Shown piece after piece: positions 25,329-34,221 of a stretch of 64,000 nucleotides of DNA. The position numbers and the translations under genes are program-made. The notes beneath the pieces were generated by a model. It was not told the origin of the DNA and did not search any database. It saw only the letters and a list, made by a program, of their open reading frames with translations. The DNA lies in the NCBI RefSeq assembly GCF_012933505.1, contig NZ_JABBNB010000005.1, forward strand, positions 186,001-250,000, read 5' to 3'. The stretch is from Gordonia asplenii. GTDB taxonomy: Bacteria > Actinomycetota > Actinomycetes > Mycobacteriales > Mycobacteriaceae. Position 1 is the stretch's first letter; the number at the start of each line of letters is the position of its first letter.

Positions 25329-26801
25329 ATGATTTCGGTGGACCAGCTCGTCGCGGTTCCGTCACTCGGCCTGCGCTACCTGGCCGGGGAACGAGGGGGT
25401 TCGCGATTGGTCACCTGGGCGCACGCGTGCGATCTGCCCGATCCGTGGTCGTGGTTCGACTCCGGCGACCTGGTGATGACCACCTGCGGCGGATTGCCGG
25501 ACGGCGAGGACGATCAGCGTAGGTGGATCACCTCGCTGATCGACAGCGCAGTGGCGGGACTGGTGGTCGCGCCCGGGCAATCGGCGCCGGCGATCACCCC
25601 CGGCATGCTCGACGTCGCGCGAGATCGAGGGTTTCCCGTCTTGGCGGCCGGGTACGACCTTCAGTTCGTGACGTTGGCGCGCACTGTGATCGAGAGTGCG
25701 ATCGAGTCTGAGCGCCAACGCGTCGCCGCGATCAAACGACTGTACGACACCTACTGGCAGTCGCTGCACCGCCGTGCGACCCTCGCTGAGCGGCTGTCGG
25801 CGCTGGAACGCTCGACGGGGTGGAGCCTGCGCGTCGTCGATCTCTCGTCAGGCGAGTCGATTGCGCTGGGACGTAAAGCTTTTGAGGGCGACGTCGACGA
25901 CGTCGAAGTGCAGGTCGAGCTGCCCGGCGCAGCCGGCACCGCATTGATTGCCGGCGTCGACGCCGGCGAGCCGACCGACCGGCCGCTGCTCGAACATGTC
26001 GGTGGGCTCATCGCCTTAGAGCTGGAACATGCTGCGGAGCAACGTGATCGGATGCGAGAGTCCGGCCGGGCGTTGCTGAACGGACTACTCGACGAGTCGA
26101 TCACACTGTCTGCGGTGTGGCCGGAGTTCGGCCTTCGGTCGATGACCGGCGAGCTGGTGGTCGCCTGCTTCTCGGCGCCCGACCGACAACCGCTCGATCA
26201 CACCTCGATCCACCATCTGCGTTGCCTGCAGAACGTCGCGCCCCTGCTGAGTGTGCGCGACGGGGAGCTGATCGCGATCGTCCCCAATGACACGGAGACG
26301 CTCAGGCGTGTCGCGTGCGCCCTGGCGCCCAGTTGCGGCGTCGGACTGTCGGCCGTTCTCGCGCTTAATTCGCAAGTGCCCGAGGCATTTCGGCAGGCGC
26401 ACCTCGCCGTCGCGCAGGCGAATGAGCGTGGCTGTACGGTCGCGGCATACGGCGAGGTGGCGGTGCGGGCGGACTTTCTGCCGACCAGCGTCGAAGACAC
26501 GCGGCACCTGGTGCGAAATATCCTCGGACCGTTGATCCGCCATGATGCCGACGCCGGCGCAGAGTTGGTGCGGTCGGTGCGCGTCTTCCTCGACAACGAC
26601 GGCGGATGGCAGCGGGCCGCTGACGCACTCGGAGTACACAGGCAGACTCTCGTTTATCGATTGAAGAAGGTCGAGCAACTGACCGGCCTCAAGCCCACGT
26701 CGACGCAGGGGTCCGCACTGCTGTGGCTGGCCTTGACGGCAGCGGATCGGGCCGGGCTGGACCTCGCGGAGCACTCTCGGCCCGATGTCCCTCGTGAATG
26801 A
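25329..26801 (+). CDS. PucR-family transcriptional regulator
   Basis: The 490-residue protein has an N-terminal PucR/purine-catabolism domain (WAHACDLPDPWSWFDSGDLVMTT, with DLVMTT a diagnostic phrase). It then has a GGDEF-related middle region and a C-terminal HTH-30 domain with FLDNDGGWQRAADALGVHRQTLVYRLKKVEQLTG. PucR-type proteins activate genes for nitrogen-compound catabolism. The divergent FAD oxidase-cupin operon is the likely target, through the palindrome at 25298-25319. A very strong GAAGGAGG site supports the start. Confidence 0.92.
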   Translation: MISVDQLVAVPSLGLRYLAGERGGSRLVTWAHACDLPDPWSWFDSGDLVMTTCGGLPDGEDDQRRWITSLIDSAVAGLVVAPGQSAPAITPGMLDVARDRGFPVLAAGYDLQFVTLARTVIESAIESERQRVAAIKRLYDTYWQSLHRRATLAERLSALERSTGWSLRVVDLSSGESIALGRKAFEGDVDDVEVQVELPGAAGTALIAGVDAGEPTDRPLLEHVGGLIALELEHAAEQRDRMRESGRALLNGLLDESITLSAVWPEFGLRSMTGELVVACFSAPDRQPLDHTSIHHLRCLQNVAPLLSVRDGELIAIVPNDTETLRRVACALAPSCGVGLSAVLALNSQVPEAFRQAHLAVAQANERGCTVAAYGEVAVRADFLPTSVEDTRHLVRNILGPLIRHDADAGAELVRSVRVFLDNDGGWQRAADALGVHRQTLVYRLKKVEQLTGLKPTSTQGSALLWLALTAADRAGLDLAEHSRPDVPRE

Positions 26802-26848
26802 GAAATCCGACGTCCTACGCTGAATGCCACACAGCGATTGCGAAGAAT

Positions 26849-26871
26849 AATCATTGACGATCTCAATGATT
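26849..26871. promoter_or_regulatory. MarR-type operator upstream of the acyl-CoA ligase
   Basis: AATCATTG (26849-26856), 7-nt spacer ACGATCT and CAATGATT (26864-26871) form a perfect inverted repeat. The same arms with the same 7-nt spacing occur at 28914-28942 in front of the MarR gene and the SDR operon. This links the ligase to that regulator. Confidence 0.8.
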
Positions 26872-26912
26872 GATCGTAGTGTGTGTTCACACCGCGCTCT
26901 CCAGGAGGATCC

Positions 26913-28433
26913 ATGCGCAATCAAGGCGTCGGAAGCTGGCCCCGCCGTACCTCGCGACGTTCGCCGGAGCAGACCGCAATCATCTTCCGCGGCAACGAGA
27001 TCAGCTACGAACAGCTGGATGAGCGGTCGCGCCGCCTGGCTCATGCACTGGCCGAGCGCGGCGTCGAGCAGGGGGATCGCATCGCCCTGCTCAGTGCGAA
27101 CCATCCCGCATATCTGGAGGCGCTCTTCGCCGCCGGGCTGCTCGGTGCGGTGCTCGTTCCACTGAATGCGCGGCTGACCCCGCCCGAGGTGACCTACGCA
27201 TTGGCCGATTCGGGTGCGCGAGTGCTCATCCATTCCGCAGCGCTGTCGGACGTTGCGGCCCAGTCGTCGGCGCAAGCAGGCGCCGAGGTGCTGATCTCGC
27301 TGGACGGGGCGGGTGCCGAGTCGATTCTGGACTACGAGACGGTGATCGCGCAGGCGAGTGCGGACGACGTCGACGTTGCCGTCAGCCACGACGACCCGTG
27401 CTTCATCATGTACACCTCGGGCACCACCGGACACCCGAAAGGTGTTGTGCTGACACATGGTTCGGTCACCTTCGCCGCGCTCAACCCGATCGTCGACCTC
27501 GACCTGCGCAGCGACGAAGTCTCCCTCGTCGTCGCTCCGCTGTTCCACACCGCCGCGCTGAATTTCATCTCGCTGCCGACGCTGCTCAAAGGCGGGACAG
27601 TCGTCATCGAAGACGGATTCGACGCCGAGCGTGTCCTCGCGGTCATCGAAAACTATGGCGTCACTTACGGTTTCGGTGTCCCGACGATGCTCGACGCGAT
27701 GAGTGCGCATCCGAGTTTCGACGACGCCGATCTGTCCTCGATCCGCCGCTGGATCGTCGCTGCCGCTCCGGTGCCGCCACGCACCCTGACCACCTACGCG
27801 AGCCGGGGCGTCGCGCTCTGCCAGGCGTACGGTCTCACCGAAACCGGTCCTGGCGCACTGATTCTCAAGCCCGACGAGGTCGAACGCAAGCTCGGTTCGG
27901 CCGGCAAATCGCACTTCTTCACCGACGTCCGCGTCGTCGACGCCGCCGGTGTCGAAACCGAAGTCGGACAGCGCGGCGAAATCCAGATCTCCGGCCCCAA
28001 TGTCATGCGTGAATACTGGAACCGCCCCGCTGACACCGCCGCGAGCTTCACCGACGACGGCTGGTTCCGTTCGGGCGACGTCGGCGTGCGCGACGACGAG
28101 GGATTCATCACCGTCGTCGACCGCCTCAAAGACATGATCATCTCCGGCGGCGAGAACATCTACCCCGCCGAAATCGAGGCCGTGGTGTTGTCGATGCCCG
28201 GTGTCGTCGAGTGTGGCGTGTTCGGTATACCCGACGAGAAATGGGGCGAAGTAGGTTGCGCCGCAGTCTCATTGGCGCCTGGCGCGACGCTGACCTTCGC
28301 CGATCTCGTCAGCTATCTGTCGGATCGACTGGCGCGCTACAAGATTCCCAAGTCGATGGTCGTCCTCGCGGAGATCCCGCGCAACGCGACGGGCAAGATC
28401 CGTAAGGACCGACTGCGGTCGATCTACGCATAG
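26913..28433 (+). CDS. Acyl-CoA synthetase (FadD-type, AMP-forming)
   Basis: The 506-residue ligase contains MYTSGTTGHPKG (about residues 166-177), QAYGLTETG, GWFRSGDVGVRDDEGFI, VDRLKDMIISGGENIYPAEIE and IPRNATGKIRKD, a full set of ANL-superfamily motifs. ATG 26913 follows an AGGAGG site. It shares an operator with the SDR-amidohydrolase-MaoC operon, so it probably makes the CoA ester on which that operon acts. The substrate is likely a small branched, cyclic or aromatic acid, but is not identifiable. Confidence 0.9.
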   Translation: MRNQGVGSWPRRTSRRSPEQTAIIFRGNEISYEQLDERSRRLAHALAERGVEQGDRIALLSANHPAYLEALFAAGLLGAVLVPLNARLTPPEVTYALADSGARVLIHSAALSDVAAQSSAQAGAEVLISLDGAGAESILDYETVIAQASADDVDVAVSHDDPCFIMYTSGTTGHPKGVVLTHGSVTFAALNPIVDLDLRSDEVSLVVAPLFHTAALNFISLPTLLKGGTVVIEDGFDAERVLAVIENYGVTYGFGVPTMLDAMSAHPSFDDADLSSIRRWIVAAAPVPPRTLTTYASRGVALCQAYGLTETGPGALILKPDEVERKLGSAGKSHFFTDVRVVDAAGVETEVGQRGEIQISGPNVMREYWNRPADTAASFTDDGWFRSGDVGVRDDEGFITVVDRLKDMIISGGENIYPAEIEAVVLSMPGVVECGVFGIPDEKWGEVGCAAVSLAPGATLTFADLVSYLSDRLARYKIPKSMVVLAEIPRNATGKIRKDRLRSIYA

Positions 28434-28453
28434 GCGAGGCCGCTCGCTTCGCT

Positions 28454-28894
28454 CTACTCGCCCAACAGACGTAGCACCCGCCGCATCGTCGCCAGATCCT
28501 TCGCCGGCACGTCCGGGAAGTGCTCTGCCGACACCTGTGCACTGATCCGACTCGCCTTGTCTGCCAGGCGAATTCCCTCAGCTGTGACGCTGATCAGCTT
28601 GTTGCGGCGATCGGCTGGATCGACGGTGCGGACCACCAAGCCGCGACCCTCCAATTCGTCGACCAGCGCCACGATCTGACTCGGATCCAGTCCGACGGTC
28701 GTCGCGAGTCGACGCTGAGTGGCGCCGTCGGGTTCGTCGCAGACCGCCGCCAGCACGCTGTACGCGCGCACCTTCAGGCCCACTGGCACCAGCGCGGCGT
28801 TGGTTGCCCTCGACAACGTCGCGCTGCCTCGCGCCAGCAGAAACCCCAGGTCGGAGTCCAGGTAGGCGTGATCTCGGGTGGTCCGGTCGGTCAT
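28454..28894 (-). CDS. MarR-family regulator of the acyl-CoA catabolic module
   Basis: The 146-residue protein shows LGFLLARGSATLSRATN, VRAYSVLAAVCDEPDGATQRRLATTVGLDPSQIVALVDELEGRGLV and the wing RTVDPADRRNKLISVTAEG, a standard MarR winged helix. It is convergent with the ligase and divergent from the SDR operon. The 11-bp inverted repeat at 28914-28942 lies between its start and the SDR start, and a second copy precedes the ligase. It should therefore repress all three units until a CoA-ester or acid inducer binds. Confidence 0.9.
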   Translation of the reverse strand: MTDRTTRDHAYLDSDLGFLLARGSATLSRATNAALVPVGLKVRAYSVLAAVCDEPDGATQRRLATTVGLDPSQIVALVDELEGRGLVVRTVDPADRRNKLISVTAEGIRLADKASRISAQVSAEHFPDVPAKDLATMRRVLRLLGE

Positions 28895-28913
28895 GCCGAA
28901 ACGGTACCACTCG

Positions 28914-28942
28914 ATCAATCATTGAAACACGCAATGATTGAT
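28914..28942. promoter_or_regulatory. MarR-type operator in the marR-SDR divergent spacer
   Basis: ATCAATCATTG (28914-28924), spacer AAACACG and CAATGATTGAT (28932-28942) form a perfect 11-bp inverted repeat. It is 20 bp from the MarR start and 43 bp from the SDR start. Arms and spacing match the site at 26849-26871. Confidence 0.85.
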
Positions 28943-28985
28943 GTTCTAATCGAATGTAGTCACCCACTCAGGTCAGGAGCACACC

Positions 28986-29903
28986 ATGGATCTCACTGGA
29001 AAAGTCGCCGTCGTCACCGGCAGCGGGCAGGGCCTCGGACTCGCCTACGCACAGGAACTCGCCCGCCGCGGTGCCGCCGTCGTCATCAACGACGTTCGGC
29101 AGGAAACCGCCGACGCCGCTGTCGCCGGCATCACCGCCGCCGGCGGACGAGCCGTCGCCGTCGTCGCACCGGTCGGCACCACCGCGACTGCCATCGCCCT
29201 CGTCGACGCCGCGGTCGCAACCTTCGGCCGCCTCGACATCATGGTCACCAACGCCGGCATCTTGCGTGACAAGGTGCTGTGGAAGATGTCCGACGACGAC
29301 TTCGACGCCGTGATCGACGTCCACCTGCGCGGCACCTTCACCTGCGTGCGCGCCGCCGTCGAGCGTTTCCGCGAGCAGGGGCAGGGCGGTCGGCTCATCT
29401 GCATCGGCTCACCGGCCGGTCAGCGCGGAAACTTCGGACAGACCAACTACTCCGCCGCCAAGGCCGCGATCGTCGGCATGGTTCGCACCTGGGCGATGGA
29501 ACTCAAGAAGGCAGGCATCACAGCCAACGCGGTCTGCCCGGTCGCCGCCACTGCGATGACCGAGACCATCCCCTTCCTGGCTCCCTACATCGAGGGCATG
29601 CGCGCCGGTGAACCGCTGCCCGCCGTCATTCGCCGCGAGGTCGGCATGGGCACCCCCGGCGACGTCGCGGGCGTCATCGCCTTCCTCGCCTCCGACGCCG
29701 CGTCCGACGTCACCGGTCAAGCCATCTCGATCGGCGGCGATCGCCTCGCGCTCTGGTCGCACCCACAATTGACGGCGACGGCGTTCCACGACGGCGGCTT
29801 CAGCGCCGACGACGTCGCCGCACAATGGCCGACGACCTTCGCCGGCCGTCTCGAATCCGTCGGAGAAGAATTCCCGGCTGAATTGACCGGAGCCGCACGA
29901 TGA
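28986..29903 (+). CDS. Short-chain dehydrogenase (3-hydroxyacyl-CoA type)
   Basis: The 305-residue classical SDR has VVTGSGQGLGLAYAQELA, a NAG motif (MVTNAGILRD), catalytic Ser in CIGSPAGQRG and YSAAK with the catalytic Tyr and Lys. The C-terminus is about 45 residues longer than the minimal fold, as in 17-beta-HSD4-type 3-hydroxyacyl-CoA dehydrogenases. It likely oxidises a hydroxyacyl-CoA or alcohol intermediate with NAD. It is the first gene of a three-gene operon. Its stop overlaps the next start by 4 bp. Confidence 0.9.
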   Translation: MDLTGKVAVVTGSGQGLGLAYAQELARRGAAVVINDVRQETADAAVAGITAAGGRAVAVVAPVGTTATAIALVDAAVATFGRLDIMVTNAGILRDKVLWKMSDDDFDAVIDVHLRGTFTCVRAAVERFREQGQGGRLICIGSPAGQRGNFGQTNYSAAKAAIVGMVRTWAMELKKAGITANAVCPVAATAMTETIPFLAPYIEGMRAGEPLPAVIRREVGMGTPGDVAGVIAFLASDAASDVTGQAISIGGDRLALWSHPQLTATAFHDGGFSADDVAAQWPTTFAGRLESVGEEFPAELTGAAR

Positions 29904-30820
29904 CCGCCCATGCCGGAGGCCGCTATAAATACGGCATCGACTTCGCCGCCATCGACGCCCTCGACTTCCACACCCACGTGGAGATCGACGGCTGCGGCCA
30001 CCGCTCGATGGACGACGAACTGATCGAGGCGTCGGAGAAGTACTTCAAGTCCGGTGCGGAGCGCACCCCGACCATCGAGTCGATCGCTGCGCATTACCGC
30101 GAACGGAACATGGCCGCAATCGTTTTCACCGTCGACGCGGCGTCGGCGTCGGGGCATCAACCCAACAGTGTCGAGCAGATCGCCGAGAAGGCCGCCGAAT
30201 TCAACGACGTCTTGATTCCGTTCGGATCTGTTGATCCGTTGCAAGGCAGGGCTGCGGTCAAGCGCCTGCGCGCCCTCGTCGAAGGGTACGGCGTCAAGGG
30301 GTTCAAGTTCCATCCGAGCATGCAGGGCTTCGAACCCAACGACCGACGGTACTACCCGATCTACGAGGCTCTCGCAGAATACGGTGTGCCCGCGCTCTTC
30401 CACACCGGCCAGACCGGAATCGGTGCCGGACTGCCCGGCGGTCACGGCATCAAGCTGCGCTACTCCGACCCCATGCTCCTCGACGACGTCGCCGCCGACT
30501 TCCCCGAGTTGACCATTGTCATGGCGCATCCCGCGGTGCCGTGGGTGGACGCGCAGATCTCCATCGCCTCCCACAAGGCCAATGTCTATCTCGATTTGTC
30601 CGGGTGGTCACCGAAATACTTTCCGCCGCAACTGGTTCGCGCGGTCAACGGCCTGCTCCGCAACAAGGCGCTCTTCGGCTCCGACTTTCCAGTCATCCAG
30701 GTGGACCGCTGGCGGGCCGACTTCGCCGAGCTCGACATCAAGCCCGAAGTCAAGCCACTCATCTTCAAACGGAACGCATTCGACGTTCTCGGCATCGAAA
30801 TCGAAAGCAGGACAGCATGA
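29900..30820 (+). CDS. Amidohydrolase-2 (ACMSD-family) metal enzyme
   Basis: The 306-residue TIM-barrel protein has DFHTHVEID near its start (the HxH metal motif), GFKFHPSMQGFEP with a metal His, TIVMAHPAVPWVD with another, and LFGSDFPVIQ with the metal Asp. This set matches ACMSD/gamma-resorcylate decarboxylase/OMA-hydratase relatives. Those carry out non-oxidative decarboxylation, hydration or hydrolysis. In this operon it could open a ring or decarboxylate an acid before or after CoA activation. It overlaps both neighbours by 4 bp. Confidence 0.88.
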   Translation: MTAHAGGRYKYGIDFAAIDALDFHTHVEIDGCGHRSMDDELIEASEKYFKSGAERTPTIESIAAHYRERNMAAIVFTVDAASASGHQPNSVEQIAEKAAEFNDVLIPFGSVDPLQGRAAVKRLRALVEGYGVKGFKFHPSMQGFEPNDRRYYPIYEALAEYGVPALFHTGQTGIGAGLPGGHGIKLRYSDPMLLDDVAADFPELTIVMAHPAVPWVDAQISIASHKANVYLDLSGWSPKYFPPQLVRAVNGLLRNKALFGSDFPVIQVDRWRADFAELDIKPEVKPLIFKRNAFDVLGIEIESRTA

Positions 30821-31290
30821 CTGACGCCGTCACCACTCGAGTCGCCGCTCTCGCCGATCTCGACGTCCTGGTCGGGACCGAACTGGGCGTGAGTTCGTGG
30901 TTCCCCGTCGAGCAGGATCGGATCAACACGTTCGCCGACGCCACCGACGATCACCAATGGATCCACGTCGACGTGGAGCGGGCGAAGGTCGAGAGCCCGT
31001 TCGGCGGCCCGATAGCGCACGGCTACCTGACGTTGTCGTTGATCATTCCGATGTGGGGTGAGGTATTCGCGGTCGACAGCGTGACGATGGCAGTCAACTA
31101 CGGCCTCAACAAGGTTCGATTCACTTCACCGGTGCCGGCGGGCGGCCGAGTACGCTTGCGCGCCACCCTCAAGGCCGTCGAGCATCTCCCCGACGGCGGT
31201 GTGCAGGTCACGGTCGGCGGCGTGATCGAACTGGACGGCGGCGACCGGCCCGCGGTCGTCGTCGAGGGGGTGTACCGGTATTTCGAGTGA
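30817..31290 (+). CDS. MaoC-family (R)-enoyl-CoA hydratase
   Basis: The 157-residue hot-dog-fold protein contains INTFADATDDHQWIHVD, with the catalytic Asp/His pair, and then SPFGGPIAHGYLTLSLI, the normal hydratase-2 motif. It would hydrate an enoyl-CoA made after the ligase step. The start ATGA overlaps the amidohydrolase stop. With the SDR and ligase this makes a compact beta-oxidation-like set. No acyl-CoA dehydrogenase or thiolase is adjacent. Confidence 0.92.
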   Translation: MTDAVTTRVAALADLDVLVGTELGVSSWFPVEQDRINTFADATDDHQWIHVDVERAKVESPFGGPIAHGYLTLSLIIPMWGEVFAVDSVTMAVNYGLNKVRFTSPVPAGGRVRLRATLKAVEHLPDGGVQVTVGGVIELDGGDRPAVVVEGVYRYFE

Positions 31291-31301
31291 CGCCTTCCTC
31301 G

Positions 31302-32378
31302 TCATCGTTGCGTCGTCGGCACCCCCAACGACTTCGCGAAGCTCGGCCAGGCCGCATGCAGATCGTCCTGCCAGTAGCCCCAGGAATGGGTGCCCGCGGG
31401 GGTGAACCGGAAGGTGGCTGCGATACCCAGGGCAGCCAGCTTCTTCTGGATTCGCCGATTGGACTGCGCGATGACGGCTTCGGGACCTCCGCCGATGACG
31501 AGCTGACGACCGAGTTGCACGAGATCGTTGCCGGTACTCTGTACGTTGTCGTGATTGCCTGGCAGCCCGCTGCCCGAGGCGAAGAACAGATTGGTGCCGC
31601 GCAACTTGGCGAGGTTGGCCGATGTGCCGGGATCTTCTGCGACCCAACGCTTTCCGTGCATGGGTCCCCACATGTTGTCGATGTCGGCACGCCCCAGCGC
31701 GAGCACGGCCGCAACTCCCGCGGTGCAGGATCGATTGTCCAGATCGCTGCATCCGCTGAATGAGCCGACGCTGCGGTACAGGCCGGGCGCAGACTGCGCC
31801 AGTTGCAGGACCGACGTCGCCGACATCGACACTCCGACAATCGCGTTGCGTCCGGAGGCGTCGAAGGCCGAGTCGAGGACGGACGGCAGTTCCCGAGTCA
31901 GGAAGGTCTGCCATTTGTTGCGTCCCAGCACGGGATCGGTGGCGAGCCAGTCGGTGTAGTAGGAGTACGCACCGTCGATGACGGTGACGACGTTGACATG
32001 TTTGTCGGCGACGAATTTCACCAAGTCGGTTTCGGACTCCCAGGTCTTGGTGCCGCCGGTCGACGTCCACCCGTCTTCGGCGCCGTCGAGCATGTACATC
32101 GTGGGCGCGGGTGTGGTGGTGTCGGAGGGACGGATGACCTGTAGCGACACCGCTCGCCGCATCGCCGCAGAGTACACGGCAATCACGAAGCGCCGGTTAC
32201 TGATTGGCTTGACAGAGACGATCCGCGAGCCGTCGGAGGCGGACTGCGCCTGCGGAAACAGTGTGGCCGCAGGACTGGAACCGGTCGGCGCGGTGAACAG
32301 CACCGTGCCGGTCACCGACAGGATCGCCAGCATGATGGCTGCGACCCGCCGGAGCTCGGTCGGTGAGGATGTCTGCAT
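31302..32378 (-). CDS. Secreted antigen-85-like esterase/mycolyltransferase relative
   Basis: The 358-residue protein has an N-terminal hydrophobic signal (about residues 12-34, VAAIMLAILSVTGTVLFTAP) and an alpha/beta-hydrolase domain of the antigen 85 type: VVTVIDGAYSYYTDW, NKWQTFLTRELPSVLD, VGVSMSATSVLQLA with the nucleophile Ser, MWGP, and a C-terminal GTHSWGYWQDDL with the catalytic His. The region where the acid residue is expected (SGSGLPGNHDN) has no evident Glu. It may transfer mycolates in the cell envelope or be a degenerate relative. A second member is at 38214-39347. Confidence 0.85.
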   Translation of the reverse strand: MQTSSPTELRRVAAIMLAILSVTGTVLFTAPTGSSPAATLFPQAQSASDGSRIVSVKPISNRRFVIAVYSAAMRRAVSLQVIRPSDTTTPAPTMYMLDGAEDGWTSTGGTKTWESETDLVKFVADKHVNVVTVIDGAYSYYTDWLATDPVLGRNKWQTFLTRELPSVLDSAFDASGRNAIVGVSMSATSVLQLAQSAPGLYRSVGSFSGCSDLDNRSCTAGVAAVLALGRADIDNMWGPMHGKRWVAEDPGTSANLAKLRGTNLFFASGSGLPGNHDNVQSTGNDLVQLGRQLVIGGGPEAVIAQSNRRIQKKLAALGIAATFRFTPAGTHSWGYWQDDLHAAWPSFAKSLGVPTTQR

Positions 32379-32384
32379 CACGCC

Positions 32385-33032
32385 CTAGTTGCGCGAACTC
32401 AGTTCCATGCTGTCGTGCTGCTTGGCGGGAAAGTTGAAACTGGTGTAGCCGTTCGCGCAATCGCGGACATAGGTGAGGTACGGTGCGGCCGAGTCGCTTT
32501 CGGCGTTGTCGGCGGCGATGAGGGCGCCCGGGCGCAGAAGTGGTTCGAGGAGCTCGAGTATCGGAAGATACAGATCCTTCCAGCCGTCGAGCAGGACGAA
32601 GCCGATCGGATCGGCGACAGTCCGCAACGTCTGCCGGGCATCGCCGTCGAGCACTGTGATCACATCGTCGAGCCCGGCGTCGACGAAGGTGGCACGTGCG
32701 GCCGCGATCTTCTTGGCGCTGGTCTCGGTGGTGTAGACGTGTCCGATTCCGTTGTCGCGCACCGCGGCAGCGAGGTGCAGCGTCGAAATGCCGTAGGACG
32801 TGCCGAATTCCACGACGACGGCTGGTCGCGTCGCGCGGACGAGGGAGTACAGCAGTCGACCGGTCTGCGGGTCGATCGGCAGGTACAGATCTTCCGCCGC
32901 GTCGGCGCGTTCCTGTACTGTCGCCGAGGCGTCGCGGTGCATGGCGTGGCGTGCCGGATGAGAATGCTGCGCCTTTTCGTACAGGTCGGAGATCAGCGCG
33001 GAAATCGGTTCGGAATCGAGAGTGGACGTCAT
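32385..33032 (-). CDS. O-methyltransferase family 3 (SAM-dependent)
   Basis: The 215-residue product has the class I SAM-binding core VVVEFGTSYGISTLHLAAAV (motif I), a YTTETSAKKI acidic loop, and FVLLDGWKDLYLPILELLEPLLRPGALIAADNAES, which includes the metal-binding DNA motif of catechol-type O-methyltransferases. The ATG at 33032 aligns with family length. It is 6 bp upstream of the mycolyltransferase-like gene on the same strand, but the functional link is unclear. Confidence 0.88.
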   Translation of the reverse strand: MTSTLDSEPISALISDLYEKAQHSHPARHAMHRDASATVQERADAAEDLYLPIDPQTGRLLYSLVRATRPAVVVEFGTSYGISTLHLAAAVRDNGIGHVYTTETSAKKIAAARATFVDAGLDDVITVLDGDARQTLRTVADPIGFVLLDGWKDLYLPILELLEPLLRPGALIAADNAESDSAAPYLTYVRDCANGYTSFNFPAKQHDSMELSSRN

Positions 33033-33142
33033 GGTTTCCACGGTAACGTCGCTTCCTGCCGATCTGCTGTGTCCCGCGCGACGCGGACGCGAGGCCGCCA
33101 CCGCAGCCTCGGACCTGAACCGGACACTGCGATGATGGGCTG

Positions 33143-33820
33143 ATGACCATCGATCCCACGCTCGACGGGCGCATCTCGGCGGAACCCACGATGTCCGTCT
33201 ACGACGCCATCCGTTCGCGGCGCGACGTACGCGCCGAATTCACCGGTGAGGTGATCGCCGACGAGGTGCTCGCTCGACTGCTCGACGCCGCGCATCACGC
33301 CCCGAGTGTGGGCAATACTCAACCGTGGGACTTCATCGTCGTGCGAGATCCGCAGCGGCTCAAGCATTTCGCCGATCATGTGGCTGCCAAGCGCAAAGAG
33401 TTCGCCGACAGCCTGCCGCCCGAGCGCGCGCAGGTGTTCGACCCGATCAAGGTCGAGGGCGTTCGCGAGAGCGGCACCGGAATCGTCGTCACCTACGACC
33501 ATTCGCGGGGCGGTACCCATATCCTCGGCCGTGCCAGCATCCCCGAGACCGGCGTCTTCTCGGCGGCGCTGGCCATTCAGAATCTGTGGCTGGCCGCTGC
33601 GGCAGAGGGAATCGGCGTCGGCTGGGTATCGTTCTACGACCGCGACGTGCTCGCCGATTTCATCGCGGCACCCGACGGCGTGGTGCCGATCGCATGGTTG
33701 TGCGTCGGGCCGGTCGAGGAGTTCCAGACCGTTCCCGACTTGGAGCGATTCGGCTGGCGGAACAGGAGGCCGCTCGCCGACGCGATCCACGCGGACGTCT
33801 TCGGCAAACGGCAGGACTAG
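33143..33820 (+). CDS. bluB: 5,6-dimethylbenzimidazole synthase BluB
   Basis: The 225-residue nitroreductase-fold protein has the BluB signature YDAIRSRRDVRAEFTGEVI, AAHHAPSVGNTQPWDFIVVRD, and WVSFYDRDVLADFI with WLCVGPVEEF. BluB cleaves reduced FMN with oxygen to make the lower ligand of cobalamin. No other cobalamin gene is nearby and I see no cobalamin riboswitch in the 110-bp upstream spacer. The start at 33143 fits, though a shorter start at MSVYDAI is possible. Confidence 0.92.
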   Translation: MTIDPTLDGRISAEPTMSVYDAIRSRRDVRAEFTGEVIADEVLARLLDAAHHAPSVGNTQPWDFIVVRDPQRLKHFADHVAAKRKEFADSLPPERAQVFDPIKVEGVRESGTGIVVTYDHSRGGTHILGRASIPETGVFSAALAIQNLWLAAAAEGIGVGWVSFYDRDVLADFIAAPDGVVPIAWLCVGPVEEFQTVPDLERFGWRNRRPLADAIHADVFGKRQD

Positions 33821-33941
33821 GGGGGTTTCGCGCCGGATCAACCTGGTTTCACCGGTCCGGGCACTGCATCTGCCGGTTGAGCCGCGAGGAGCGTAAGCGC
33901 GCCGTACTGAGCGAGGCGCTAGCCGAGTCGAAGTGACGAGC
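33821..33941. repeat. Flank of element copy 2 (GGTTGAGCC repeat)
   Basis: From about 33840 there is an AACCTGGTTTCACCGGTCC segment and GGGCACTGCATCTG, followed by CCGGTTGAGCCGCGAGGAGC and GAGGCGCTAGCCGAGTCG. The same 100 bp occurs inverted after copy 3 at about 61362-61440. No gene is supported. Confidence 0.75.
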
Positions 33942-34116
33942 GTGTCGAAACCCCTGTACCACAATGCATTTGATGGTAGCGCACTTGTCGAACTGTGATG
34001 GTATCGAACATCGAGGGGTGTGCATCCGAAGGGTGCACACGCGACGCTTGCCGGGTGAAAGTCGCCGATATTGGCGCGGACCGTCGAAAGTCGTTGTGGC
34101 TGAGAGGTTTCGACAC
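33942..34116. mobile_element. MITE-like composite element, copy 2 (175 bp)
   Basis: Same orientation and ends as copy 1 at 22961: GTGTCGAAACC at the left and GGTTTCGACAC at the right, each with CCACAA or TTGTGG inside. It holds the ACAATGCATTTGATG core. The central hairpin (about 34013-34041) has lost several base pairs compared with copies 1 and 3, so this copy looks older or less constrained. GGCTCAACCAGC flanks follow to about 34160. Confidence 0.85.
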
Positions 34117-34221
34117 GGACTCGGCTAGCGCCTCGTCCGGCTCAACCAGCGAGATGAGTTCTCCATCGGTGAATCCCGGCTCAGCCAGCGGAGCGGCGCG
34201 CCGCTGGCTGAACTGGACGTC

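Noticed and set aside
33033..33142. Cobalamin riboswitch before bluB
   Set aside because: The 110-bp spacer is too short and shows no B12-box-like sequence.
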